From Thermoplasmata archaeon (GTDB lineage: Archaea > Thermoplasmatota > Thermoplasmata > Thermoplasmatales > Thermoplasmataceae), in the NCBI GenBank assembly GCA_021806345.1, contig JAJZXP010000203.1:1-6105 (forward strand): DNA of 6,105 bases, given 5' to 3'. A model generated the notes under the pieces. It did no database searches, was not told the origin of the DNA, and was given only the letters and a program-made list of their open reading frames with translations. This document shows, one piece after another, positions 1-5,963 of this stretch. The translations under genes were made by a program, and so were the position numbers. Each line of letters begins with the position of its first letter. Positions within the stretch are counted from its first letter, which is position 1.

Positions 1-2
1 TT

Positions 3-50
3 CCGGAGCCCATAGCTGAACCAGTTAATGTCGCACGTCGTCATACGTGA
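3..50 (+). other. Ambiguous coding remnant at the left edge
   Basis: This stretch is more G/C-rich than the DNA that follows, which suggests coding sequence cut by the window edge. On the plus strand the frame from position 3 is open for 15 codons (ending ARRHT) and stops at a TGA at 48-50, just before a hairpin with a T-tract. In the same codon phase on the minus strand an ATG at 44-42 opens a frame reading MTTCDINWFSYGLR and runs off the edge. Only one is likely to be real. The plus reading is slightly favoured because of the hairpin, but its CGT arginine codons differ from the AGA/AGG usage of the neighbours. No family is recognised. Confidence 0.2.
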
Positions 51-72
51 TCATGAATCACACGTACTTTTT
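44..72 (+). terminator. Hairpin followed by T-tract, possible terminator
   Basis: The arms TACGT (44-48) and ACGTA (62-66), continued by GAT (49-51) and ATC (57-59) with a two-base bulge, can form a stem of about 8 bp. It is followed at once by CTTTTT at 67-72. It overlaps the stop of the possible plus-strand remnant and would end its transcript. Archaea rely mainly on the T-tract, so the stem may be incidental. Confidence 0.3.
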
Positions 73-189
73 AGTGGACTTTTCATGATGTAAATAAGAT
101 TTTTAACCTTTATTGAATATAATTTCAGAAAATTCAGTAATAGAATGGAACTCATCAATGAAAATATTACAATACAATTTTTGATCTAT

Positions 190-1497
190 TCACCAGTCAT
201 CAGAGAAAACAACCGCTTCAGATTTTTTCTTGGAAAATATATAGATGTGGATATCAGCAATGTACCATATTATACCGGTTATTATGAATATTCCACCTAA
301 TGTAAAGAGAATCCCTATCGATATTCCGTATGCATAGACAATAAAGGCAATAACCATCAAGAGTGCCCCTATGTTTAATAAGTATAGAGAAAGCGAAAAG
401 ACTTCGGTTCTTGGAGACCTTGCAGAGATTATCCCAGGGAGGAGCAGCGGAGCGTAGCCCATTATGGTTGAACCAATAAAACCGATGCTTATTGCATGTA
501 TAAATGCAATTTTTATTCCATAAAGAAGGCCATCACTGGAATATAACACACCAAGGATCAGACCGGTAATAAGCCAGAGATATGATAAAAAGGCTGCAAA
601 TCTTGTAAAGTTCACAGTGCTTTTCCTGAATATAGAAATTATAGTTACAGACCTTCCGGACTTTTCTGTTTTTATAAATAAGATTAACTGTGCAAGTGCA
701 AATGGAAAAGCGCCGATTAGAAATATCCATGGAGCCAGAAATTCATAAACAGTTATTGAAAAAGCAGGCAAGATGAAGTCGACAATTACTGCAACAAATG
801 AAATTGCCACTGATATATCCAACAACTTCTTTCTTCCAACTGAAGGTGAAGACGGGGACGTCTTGATCATTACACCCATGATAACTGAACCCACAAATCC
901 CAGCAGAACCAGATAAAGCAGTGGATAAGTGAATTCCTGCAGTCCAGTTATCTCGTCTATAATCAAAAGAAAGGTCGTCAGAAGAAGAGAAAGCGCTGAT
1001 AGAACCATGTACGAATCGCCGTCATCTATTTTCCTTGATCCCTTGCTGATACCTTCCCATACAAGATACAAATATCTAATGGAATAAAGAAGAAGAAGGA
1101 CAAATGCAGACAAAGTAAATTCAAATGAAAAAGAAGTGGGTAAATTAGAGAGTGATATTAGAAGTTGAAATATTATTAATATCGCAAGAAAAATGTAATC
1201 CAGGTTTCCTGTAATCGGTGTGTTGCCACGGAAAGTCGGCACAAGCACTGATGCAACACCGCTCACGAATAAGACTAAAAAACCAAAGATCTGCAGATTT
1301 GGATGCTCGAAAAAATAAATGTTAAAATTTGGTACATATCCAGAAAGCATAAGCAGGCGGATAAAACCCATAAGCGTCGCTATGATGCCGAAAATTGTAC
1401 CTACAATAACGTAGGAAAGCAAGACTTTTCGACGTTTTACGAAGACGTCTTTGAAATCTTTGCCAGACTGGATGTTTCCTGTAGCAGCTTTATCCAA
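190..1497 (-). CDS. NnrS-family 12-helix membrane protein (putative heme/copper protein)
   Basis: Integral membrane protein of 435 residues. About 12 hydrophobic helices can be read, near residues 26-50, 66-88, 101-118, 125-147, 163-181, 189-211, 226-248, 251-276, 299-319, 327-355, 367-390 and 391-418. Length and helix count fit the NnrS family, heme- and copper-containing proteins tied to nitric oxide stress in bacteria and distantly like heme-copper oxidase subunit I. Family-like motifs are His65 before FGF (71-73) in helix 2 and His334 followed by GFIGSTIMG (339-347) in helix 10. A second copy of the glycine motif (200-208) lies in helix 6, where Tyr195 occupies the His position. The start is TTG at 1497-1495: an in-frame stop lies at 1524-1522, no ATG lies between them, and a TATA box sits about 26 bp upstream. 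It is monocistronic here and divergent from nrdJ. The family call is fairly firm; an NO-related role in this archaeon is inference. Confidence 0.7.
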   Translation of the reverse strand: MDKAATGNIQSGKDFKDVFVKRRKVLLSYVIVGTIFGIIATLMGFIRLLMLSGYVPNFNIYFFEHPNLQIFGFLVLFVSGVASVLVPTFRGNTPITGNLDYIFLAILIIFQLLISLSNLPTSFSFEFTLSAFVLLLLYSIRYLYLVWEGISKGSRKIDDGDSYMVLSALSLLLTTFLLIIDEITGLQEFTYPLLYLVLLGFVGSVIMGVMIKTSPSSPSVGRKKLLDISVAISFVAVIVDFILPAFSITVYEFLAPWIFLIGAFPFALAQLILFIKTEKSGRSVTIISIFRKSTVNFTRFAAFLSYLWLITGLILGVLYSSDGLLYGIKIAFIHAISIGFIGSTIMGYAPLLLPGIISARSPRTEVFSLSLYLLNIGALLMVIAFIVYAYGISIGILFTLGGIFIITGIIWYIADIHIYIFSKKKSEAVVFSDDW

Positions 1498-1519
1498 TAT
1501 TCTTGTAAAGCAACATTCG

Positions 1520-1530
1520 CTTTAAAGTTT
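1520..1530 (-). promoter_or_regulatory. TATA box for the NnrS-like gene
   Basis: Read on the minus strand this is AAACTTTAAAG, with the TTTAAA core at 1526-1521. Its centre is about 26 bp from the TTG start, so transcription would begin at or next to the start codon, giving a leaderless mRNA. No ribosome binding site precedes the TTG, which agrees with this. Confidence 0.45.
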
Positions 1531-1599
1531 CCCCAGAAAGTTTACATATTGCACCGCTTGAATAATTCCAGAAATCTGTAAAGGCATACATAATCATGC

Positions 1600-1631
1600 T
1601 AATGAGACGTTTCTCAAGCAGAATCTCATTA
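1600..1631. repeat. 8-bp inverted repeat with a 16-base loop
   Basis: TAATGAGA at 1600-1607 is perfectly complementary to TCTCATTA at 1624-1631. Transcribed in either direction it would give a short A/U-rich stem-loop. It is followed on the plus strand by a TATA-like stretch at 1646-1655. Its role is unknown; it could be the end of a small transcript or chance in A/T-rich DNA. Confidence 0.35.
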
Positions 1632-1690
1632 TTCTCAATACTGCCTTATAATATAAGAAGCATAAGAAAATCATTTTTCTGGTTTTAAAA

Positions 1691-1805
1691 ACGTATCAAG
1701 AGCCAAGAATCAATATTAGCTGATATCAAGATACGTACCATTTCCTTAAGATTATCGATTTGTTTATCAATCCTGGTCACATACTTGATAACATATGATT
1801 ATCAG
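1691..1805. promoter_or_regulatory. Cluster of TATCAAG repeats upstream of nrdJ, candidate operators
   Basis: TATCAAG occurs at 1694-1700 and 1724-1730 on the plus strand and at 1790-1784 on the minus strand. Near copies are TATCAAT at 1765-1771 and TTATCAG at 1799-1805. Two symmetric arrangements stand out: ACGTATC (1691-1697) mirrored by GATACGT (1730-1736), and TGATAA (1786-1791) mirrored by TTATCA (1799-1804) around CATATG. The last pair ends about 18 bp before the nrdJ TATA box, where a regulator could block or recruit the transcription machinery. The binding protein is unknown. Confidence 0.4.
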
Positions 1806-1815
1806 ATTGGAGAAC

Positions 1816-1830
1816 AAAAAGGCTTTATTG
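1816..1830 (+). promoter_or_regulatory. Probable TATA box and BRE of nrdJ
   Basis: An A-run (1816-1820) resembling a TFB recognition element precedes CTTTATT at 1823-1829. The box centre lies about 46 bp before the ATG, predicting a start site near 1852-1856 and a leader of about 16-20 bases. Unlike the other genes in the window, nrdJ would therefore not be leaderless. Confidence 0.4.
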
Positions 1831-1860
1831 CACCTCAGAGATCAAAAGGATACCGAGAAA

Positions 1861-1866
1861 AGTGAT
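1861..1866 (+). promoter_or_regulatory. Ribosome binding site of nrdJ
   Basis: AGTGAT ends five bases before the ATG at 1872. GTGAT is complementary to the end of archaeal 16S rRNA (full site AGGAGGTGAT). It supports this ATG as the start and fits a short leader rather than leaderless translation. The match is only five bases. Confidence 0.4.
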
Positions 1867-1871
1867 TCAGA

Positions 1872-4169
1872 ATGATAACTGATATTATTAAAAGAGATAA
1901 GACAACTGCAAAATTTAATAAAGAAAAGATAACAATGGCGATTTACAAAGCAATGCTCGCAGTTAAAAATGGGACAATGGAGGATGCCGAGGCAATTACC
2001 AACTTGGTTGTATCTAAAATCGAGTCATCTGGAGAGACCCCAAGTATTGAACAGGTCCAGGATACGGTGGAAAACGAATTAATGTCATACCGCAAAAACG
2101 GAGCCAGCTTTGCTGATGTTGCCAAAGCTTACATACTTTACAGGGAAAAAAGGCGCATATTGAGAGAGGAAAAGGCAAGGATGGGGGTAAGGGATGACCT
2201 TAAACTTTCACTCAATGCCGTTAAAGTTCTTGAATCAAGGTATCTTATAAAGGATGAAGAGGGCAATGTCGTCGAAACACCAAGGGAATTGTTCAGGAGG
2301 GTTGCCTATAACATAGGAATAATTGAATATATTTATGAATTCAAGAAAAATGGGAAAAGTGGATCCGCCTCACTAGACTTTGATAAAATTGCTCTAAGCA
2401 CGCTAAAAAGAGCTTTTGAGAATTTGTCGAAAGAGGGTTTTATAACTGGATCTTTCGAAGAATTCATCAATTCAACCTCTGCGAATAGTACCACAGTTTC
2501 TGATACCATTTCCAACTTTGAAAAAATGTTCATCAATCTTGAATTCGTTCCAAATTCCCCAACTCTCATGAATGCTGGAACCCAGCTGGGCCAGCTATCG
2601 GCATGCTTTGTTCTACCTGTTGAGGACTCTATTGACGGTATCTTCAAGACACTTTCAGATGCTGCAAAAATCCATAAGTCAGGAGGGGGGACCGGCTTTT
2701 CATTCAGTAAATTAAGGCCTCATGATGACATTGTGGGCTCTACACAGGGGGTTGCTTCAGGCGCAATATCTTTCATGTCAATATTCGACACCACCACAAA
2801 TGTGATAAAGCAGGGTGGAAAGAGAAGGGGAGCAAACATGGGTATTCTAAACTACGACCATCCGGAAATAGTTGATTTCATAACATCAAAAGATTCTGCA
2901 AATACAGTACTCAGTAACTTTAACATATCAATAGGCATGGATCAGAACTTCTTCGATAAACTTGATAGAGATGAATACGTAGATCTCAAAAACCCCAGGA
3001 ACGGCAAGATTGAAAAAAGAATAAAGGCATCAGACCTTTGGAATCTTACCATCGACCAGGCCTGGAAGACAGGAGATCCAGGTTTAATATTCCTTGATGA
3101 GATTAACGCGCACAATACAGTACCTAATTTGGGGAAAATAGAATCTACAAATCCATGCGGAGAACAGCCCCTATTGCCCTATGAGTCCTGCAACCTGGGA
3201 TCCATAAATCTTGCAAAGTTTGTAAAGGACGGTAAGATAGATTTTGATCATCTCAGGGACGTGATCTGGCTGTCGACAAAATTCCTGGACGATGTGATTG
3301 ATGCAAATCTCTTCCCGGTTCCTGAAATAGAAAAGGTTTCCAGAACAACAAGAAAGATTGGACTTGGTGTAATGGGATTCGCTGATATGCTTATTGATCT
3401 TGGAATACCATATGCAAGTACGGAAGCCCTTAAGACCGCTGAGAGAGTTATGGCTTTTCTGCAGGATGAATCGCACAAGGCATCTGAGGCCCTGGCAAAT
3501 GAACGCGGTGTTTTCCCGGGTTGGAAGGGTTCTTACTGGGATTCTATCAGCAGAAAGATGAGAAACTCCACTACTACGACCATAGCCCCAACAGGTACAA
3601 TATCAATAATCGCGGGATGTTCGTCGTCAATAGAGCCACTATTTGCACTGGCATTCGTTAGACATGTACTTGATGGTCAGGAACTTCTTGAAGTAAATCC
3701 AAGCCTCGAGAAAAACCTGAGGGAATTAAATCTATATTCTGAGAAATTGATGCTGAAAATTGCCAGGACTGGTAATTTACAGGATGTGGATCTCCCTGAA
3801 AATATTAAGAAATTATATGCCACCTCTCAGGAGATAGACTACAAGTGGCATGTCCTGATGCAGGCTGCATTTCAGAATTACTGTGATTCAGGCGTTTCAA
3901 AAACAATAAATCTTCCAAATAGCGCTACGAGAGAGGACATTGCCATGGCATACAGGCTTGCCCGTGACCTTCACTGCAAGGGAATTACCGTTTACAGGGA
4001 TGGTTGCAAGTCACAGCAGGTTCTATATTCCGGAACGGAGCGAAAAAATAATACAACAGAAGAAAAGCAGAAGGTCTCTCAGGACCTAATATTGTCTGCT
4101 CCAGAAAATCTTCTAAAGGTGGACTCGACCTTCGACCCAGCCTGCACTTCTGGTTCCTGTAACCTTTAG
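1872..4169 (+). CDS. nrdJ: Adenosylcobalamin-dependent (class II) ribonucleotide reductase
   Basis: Cytoplasmic enzyme reducing ribonucleotides to deoxyribonucleotides for DNA synthesis, using a cobalamin-derived thiyl radical and no oxygen. The 765 residues begin with an ATP-cone (about 1-95), the usual allosteric activity domain, then the reductase N-terminal region and the ten-stranded barrel. Substrate-pocket motif NSPTLMNAG is at 228-236. Cys245 (in SACFVLP) and Cys440 fit the redox pair. NPCGE at 427-431 supplies Asn427, radical-bearing Cys429 and Glu431. The phosphate loop APTGTIS is at 572-578. The tail carries Cys758 and Cys763, a likely shuttle pair for thioredoxin or glutaredoxin. 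All key residues are present and the gene looks intact. No small radical subunit (NrdB) is seen, as expected for class II, and Thermoplasma is known to use this type. It stands alone, divergent from the NnrS-like gene and convergent with the aminotransferase. Confidence 0.96.
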   Translation: MITDIIKRDKTTAKFNKEKITMAIYKAMLAVKNGTMEDAEAITNLVVSKIESSGETPSIEQVQDTVENELMSYRKNGASFADVAKAYILYREKRRILREEKARMGVRDDLKLSLNAVKVLESRYLIKDEEGNVVETPRELFRRVAYNIGIIEYIYEFKKNGKSGSASLDFDKIALSTLKRAFENLSKEGFITGSFEEFINSTSANSTTVSDTISNFEKMFINLEFVPNSPTLMNAGTQLGQLSACFVLPVEDSIDGIFKTLSDAAKIHKSGGGTGFSFSKLRPHDDIVGSTQGVASGAISFMSIFDTTTNVIKQGGKRRGANMGILNYDHPEIVDFITSKDSANTVLSNFNISIGMDQNFFDKLDRDEYVDLKNPRNGKIEKRIKASDLWNLTIDQAWKTGDPGLIFLDEINAHNTVPNLGKIESTNPCGEQPLLPYESCNLGSINLAKFVKDGKIDFDHLRDVIWLSTKFLDDVIDANLFPVPEIEKVSRTTRKIGLGVMGFADMLIDLGIPYASTEALKTAERVMAFLQDESHKASEALANERGVFPGWKGSYWDSISRKMRNSTTTTIAPTGTISIIAGCSSSIEPLFALAFVRHVLDGQELLEVNPSLEKNLRELNLYSEKLMLKIARTGNLQDVDLPENIKKLYATSQEIDYKWHVLMQAAFQNYCDSGVSKTINLPNSATREDIAMAYRLARDLHCKGITVYRDGCKSQQVLYSGTERKNNTTEEKQKVSQDLILSAPENLLKVDSTFDPACTSGSCNL

Positions 4170-4191
4170 AAAAACAACTTATTTTTTTAAT
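4170..4191. terminator. Two-way terminator between convergent genes
   Basis: The 22 bp between the nrdJ stop (TAG, 4167-4169) and the aminotransferase stop (TAA, 4194-4192) hold a T7 run on the plus strand at 4182-4188 and a T5 run on the minus strand at 4174-4170. Archaeal RNA polymerase terminates at T-runs in the coding strand without needing a hairpin, so each gene has its own tract within this spacer. No clear stem is present. Confidence 0.6.
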
Positions 4192-5232
4192 TTAATTATT
4201 TTCGCCTTTGAAAAATTTTTTAAGCAGATCCAGCGCGTTTTGAAGGTTTTCTCTTTCCATTACGTAGGCAATTCTGAAGCCATGGTCATCACCGAAGTAT
4301 TTTCCAGGAGCCAGCAATACACCAGTCTCTTTCAGGATCCTTTTGCATAGATCTACAGATTGCGCTGCTTCTGTTCTAACAAAGCCGAAGGTCGTGCCAT
4401 CAGGCCTTGTCCATTCTAGTCCCGGGGTCTGTTCAACGAACTCGTTTACCATCTCGATATTCCCCTTCACAAATTCAGGAACCTCACGGTCAAAGAAGCC
4501 CTTATTCAAAAGAGCCTGGTAAGATATCCACAGGGAATATGGGGGAATAGACGGCGTTATCAGATCCATTGTATTCTTTAACCATGGAATGTATTCTTTA
4601 TCTGCAAAAATCCAGCCTACCTTCATATCCGACAGGCCATAGAATTTGGTCATTGTAGATGAGACTATCAATCCCCTGTTTTCTGAGAAAATTGTTTTTC
4701 CCCTGTTTTTACTGAATTCGAGGAAGGTCTCGTCAATGTATTTCAATCTTGATTTGTCAGAATTGTTCCTCAAATGTTTTAAAATAATATCGCTTGAAAT
4801 ACTGATAGGATTATTGGGCAATGATATTGAAAAGGATTCACGAACGTCTGATTCTGTAATATCTCCCAGAGGGACCTCTTTCAAAACAAATGAAAGAGAT
4901 TTTGCAACTTTCAGAATTGGCTCGTATTCTGGTGTGAATAATGTTATACGATCAGAATGCTGCCTTAAAAGAAGCGTTGATACGTATATTGCCTCGGAAC
5001 CTGAAATTGTTGGCACAATCAGATCCGTATTTACTCTGTAGATTTTTGACAACTCTCCAACAAAGAGTCCTTTTGCAATATCCCGATTTTTCTCATATTC
5101 CTGGAATGAAAAATTGATTCCGCTTTTTCGGGACAGGCTGTCAGGCATGTTGTTCTTGGACATATTAAATTTGCATTTCCCGGAATTACTGTTCAGCCAG
5201 GAAAAAAGATCAAGTTCTTCAGGATTAAACAT
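4192..5232 (-). CDS. PLP-dependent aminotransferase, class I/II (fold type I)
   Basis: Cytoplasmic pyridoxal-phosphate enzyme of 346 residues; amino donor and acceptor cannot be read from the sequence. Family landmarks in order are SGSEA (77-81, cofactor phosphate loop), Tyr103 in PEYEP (ring stacking), LPNNP (138-142, Asn141 matching the Asn of the NPTG motif), DETF (167-170, Asp167 for the pyridine nitrogen), TKFYG (195-199, Lys196 the Schiff-base lysine), and Arg320 in GFRIAY for the substrate carboxylate. Compared with aspartate aminotransferase, three pocket residues differ: Phe170 for Tyr225, Lys204 for Arg266, and Ile-Ser (143-144) for Thr-Gly. TKFY also occurs in CobD-type threonine-phosphate decarboxylases, so decarboxylation is a possible alternative. 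ATG at 5232-5230 is chosen because a TATA-like box lies about 30 bp upstream. It sits 67 bp downstream of the HPP gene and could be partly cotranscribed with it. Confidence 0.85.
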   Translation of the reverse strand: MFNPEELDLFSWLNSNSGKCKFNMSKNNMPDSLSRKSGINFSFQEYEKNRDIAKGLFVGELSKIYRVNTDLIVPTISGSEAIYVSTLLLRQHSDRITLFTPEYEPILKVAKSLSFVLKEVPLGDITESDVRESFSISLPNNPISISSDIILKHLRNNSDKSRLKYIDETFLEFSKNRGKTIFSENRGLIVSSTMTKFYGLSDMKVGWIFADKEYIPWLKNTMDLITPSIPPYSLWISYQALLNKGFFDREVPEFVKGNIEMVNEFVEQTPGLEWTRPDGTTFGFVRTEAAQSVDLCKRILKETGVLLAPGKYFGDDHGFRIAYVMERENLQNALDLLKKFFKGENN

Positions 5233-5259
5233 AGTGAATTGTGATATGTTTCTGAACTG

Positions 5260-5267
5260 AATAAATT
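5260..5267 (-). promoter_or_regulatory. Possible TATA box of the class I/II aminotransferase
   Basis: On the minus strand this reads AATTTATT, with TTTATT centred about 30 bp before the ATG. No ribosome binding site is seen near the start, so a leaderless or nearly leaderless transcript is likely. It lies in the 67-bp gap after the HPP gene, so the aminotransferase need not depend on HPP transcription. Confidence 0.35.
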
Positions 5268-5299
5268 CTGCTACTAGACGGCAGCATTCAAAATCATTT

Positions 5300-5779
5300 T
5301 CAATTATTTATCGCAGGTCCAAGTAGCTTTAAGGCAAGCAGTCTTCCTAAAATTATCAGGGCAAGTGCAATAAATGTGCTTTCGGCAAATGCCTGAAAAT
5401 TTGGTACAATGAAGGAGAAAATAGTAAGCGCGATCATGGGTGGATGTTCGAATCTGGTAAAAGATATAAATGCCATTGCAAGAAGAGTGCTTACAATCAG
5501 GCCGGCCTCTATATCTGAAATAAATATCCTTACAATCATGGTCACGAATAATACAAAGAGATAGGAGGAAATTATAGAAACTGAATTTGAAAACTTGGTG
5601 TTTCTCTCATAAACTGCGAGATATGATGATACAGCAAATGGAGGAGCCAGATAAAGTCCTCTGGTAAAATTGGTTAAATATAGAATAAGACCAAAGACAA
5701 GAATGAGCATGAGGAACGAAAGAACCCTTGATCTGCTAAAATCCTTAAGTATTCTGTCTTTCAATTTATAGCTCTGCAT
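5300..5779 (-). CDS. HPP-family small integral membrane protein
   Basis: Membrane protein of 159 residues with about four hydrophobic helices (near 19-36, 66-87, 91-106 and 115-152, the last perhaps two). It carries the HPP signature at 112-114 in FEHPP. An APPF motif (45-48) is followed by YLAVYERNTKFSNS (53-66), matching the family pattern APFGAS plus a loop rich in Pro, Asn and polar residues. HPP proteins of cyanobacteria and chloroplasts have been linked to nitrite transport; for archaeal members the substrate is unknown. The length is normal for a single HPP domain, with no fused CBS or other C-terminal domain. A short basic N-terminus (KLKDRILKDFSRSR) should lie in the cytoplasm. It is the upstream gene of a possible pair with the class I/II aminotransferase and diverges from the class III aminotransferase. 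The family call is good; the function is open. Confidence 0.75.
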   Translation of the reverse strand: MQSYKLKDRILKDFSRSRVLSFLMLILVFGLILYLTNFTRGLYLAPPFAVSSYLAVYERNTKFSNSVSIISSYLFVLFVTMIVRIFISDIEAGLIVSTLLAMAFISFTRFEHPPMIALTIFSFIVPNFQAFAESTFIALALIILGRLLALKLLGPAINN

Positions 5780-5780
5780 A

Positions 5781-5792
5781 CAGACAGGTCTG
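5781..5792. repeat. CAGAC-AG-GTCTG palindrome at the HPP start
   Basis: CAGAC (5781-5785) and GTCTG (5788-5792) form a perfect 5-bp inverted repeat with a two-base spacer, one base upstream of the HPP ATG. It would cover the predicted transcription start, where a bound repressor would block initiation. The binding protein is unknown and the arms are short. Confidence 0.35.
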
Positions 5793-5808
5793 ATAATTAA
5801 AGCAGGTA

Positions 5809-5815
5809 ATGTAAA
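5809..5815 (-). promoter_or_regulatory. Possible TATA box of the HPP gene
   Basis: On the minus strand this reads TTTACAT, centred about 33 bp before the ATG, predicting a start a few bases upstream of the gene. A second A/T-rich candidate, TTTAATTA at 5801-5794, lies too close (about 20 bp) for a leaderless start at this ATG. Confidence 0.3.
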
Positions 5816-5881
5816 GTTACCCGGTTGTATCTGCGTACTGCGTTCTTTCTGAATTCATGTCTTTAAACAAGCACTCTTTCG

Positions 5882-5892
5882 AGAGGGCCTCT
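5882..5892. repeat. AGAGG-G-CCTCT palindrome
   Basis: Two perfect 5-bp arms flank a single G. As RNA, the neighbouring CTCT (5874-5877), TTCG and AGAG (5882-5885) could form a tiny stem with a UUCG tetraloop, but four pairs is weak. It lies about midway in the 220-bp divergent region, so its role could be as a protein site for either gene. Confidence 0.25.
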
Positions 5893-5929
5893 GTTTTACT
5901 GGAATTTTCAATAAGATTTCTACTCTATG

Positions 5930-5960
5930 CTACGAAATTCGTAAATTAACTACGATTTAC
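5930..5960. promoter_or_regulatory. Operator-like palindrome upstream of the class III aminotransferase
   Basis: TACGAA (5931-5936) and TTCGTA (5938-5943) form a perfect inverted repeat around one base. CTACGA recurs as a direct repeat at 5930-5935 and 5950-5955, 20 bp apart (two DNA turns). GTAAAT (5941-5946) is mirrored by ATTTAC (5955-5960). The group ends a few bases before the BRE/TATA box. This is typical for an archaeal activator or Lrp-type regulator, but which protein binds is unknown. Confidence 0.45.
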
Positions 5961-5963
5961 ATT

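Larger units (their letters stand above)
1498..1871. other. 374-bp divergent intergenic region
   Basis: This gap separates the minus-strand NnrS-like gene from the plus-strand nrdJ gene. It holds the TATA box of the former (1520-1530), an 8-bp inverted repeat (1600-1631), an isolated TATA-like stretch (1646-1655), a cluster of TATCAAG-type repeats (1691-1805) and the nrdJ promoter and leader (1823-1871). I see no recognisable cobalamin riboswitch, tRNA or convincing protein gene. The length is large for a compact archaeal genome and suggests regulation or a small RNA. Confidence 0.6.

Noticed and set aside
1303..1581. 92-codon plus-strand frame opposite the start of the NnrS-like gene
   Set aside because: It lies mostly antisense to a clear membrane protein, has no promoter and reads as low-complexity basic sequence. 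It is a shadow frame.
1596..1688. Small plus-strand frame of 30 codons (MLMRRFSSRIS...) in the intergenic region
   Set aside because: It has no ribosome site and no well-placed TATA box, overlaps the inverted repeat, and has an A/T-driven composition. Nothing supports translation.
1498..1871. Possible cobalamin riboswitch before the B12-dependent reductase
   Set aside because: No B12-box-like conserved segment or multi-stem architecture could be found, the predicted leader is only about 20 bases, and these riboswitches are essentially bacterial.
2333..3478. Minus-strand frames within nrdJ
   Set aside because: They are complementary to highly conserved reductase motifs, which explains their open length.
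4646..5041. 131-codon plus-strand frame inside the aminotransferase gene
   Set aside because: It is antisense to conserved aminotransferase motifs (DETF, LPNNP) and resembles no family.
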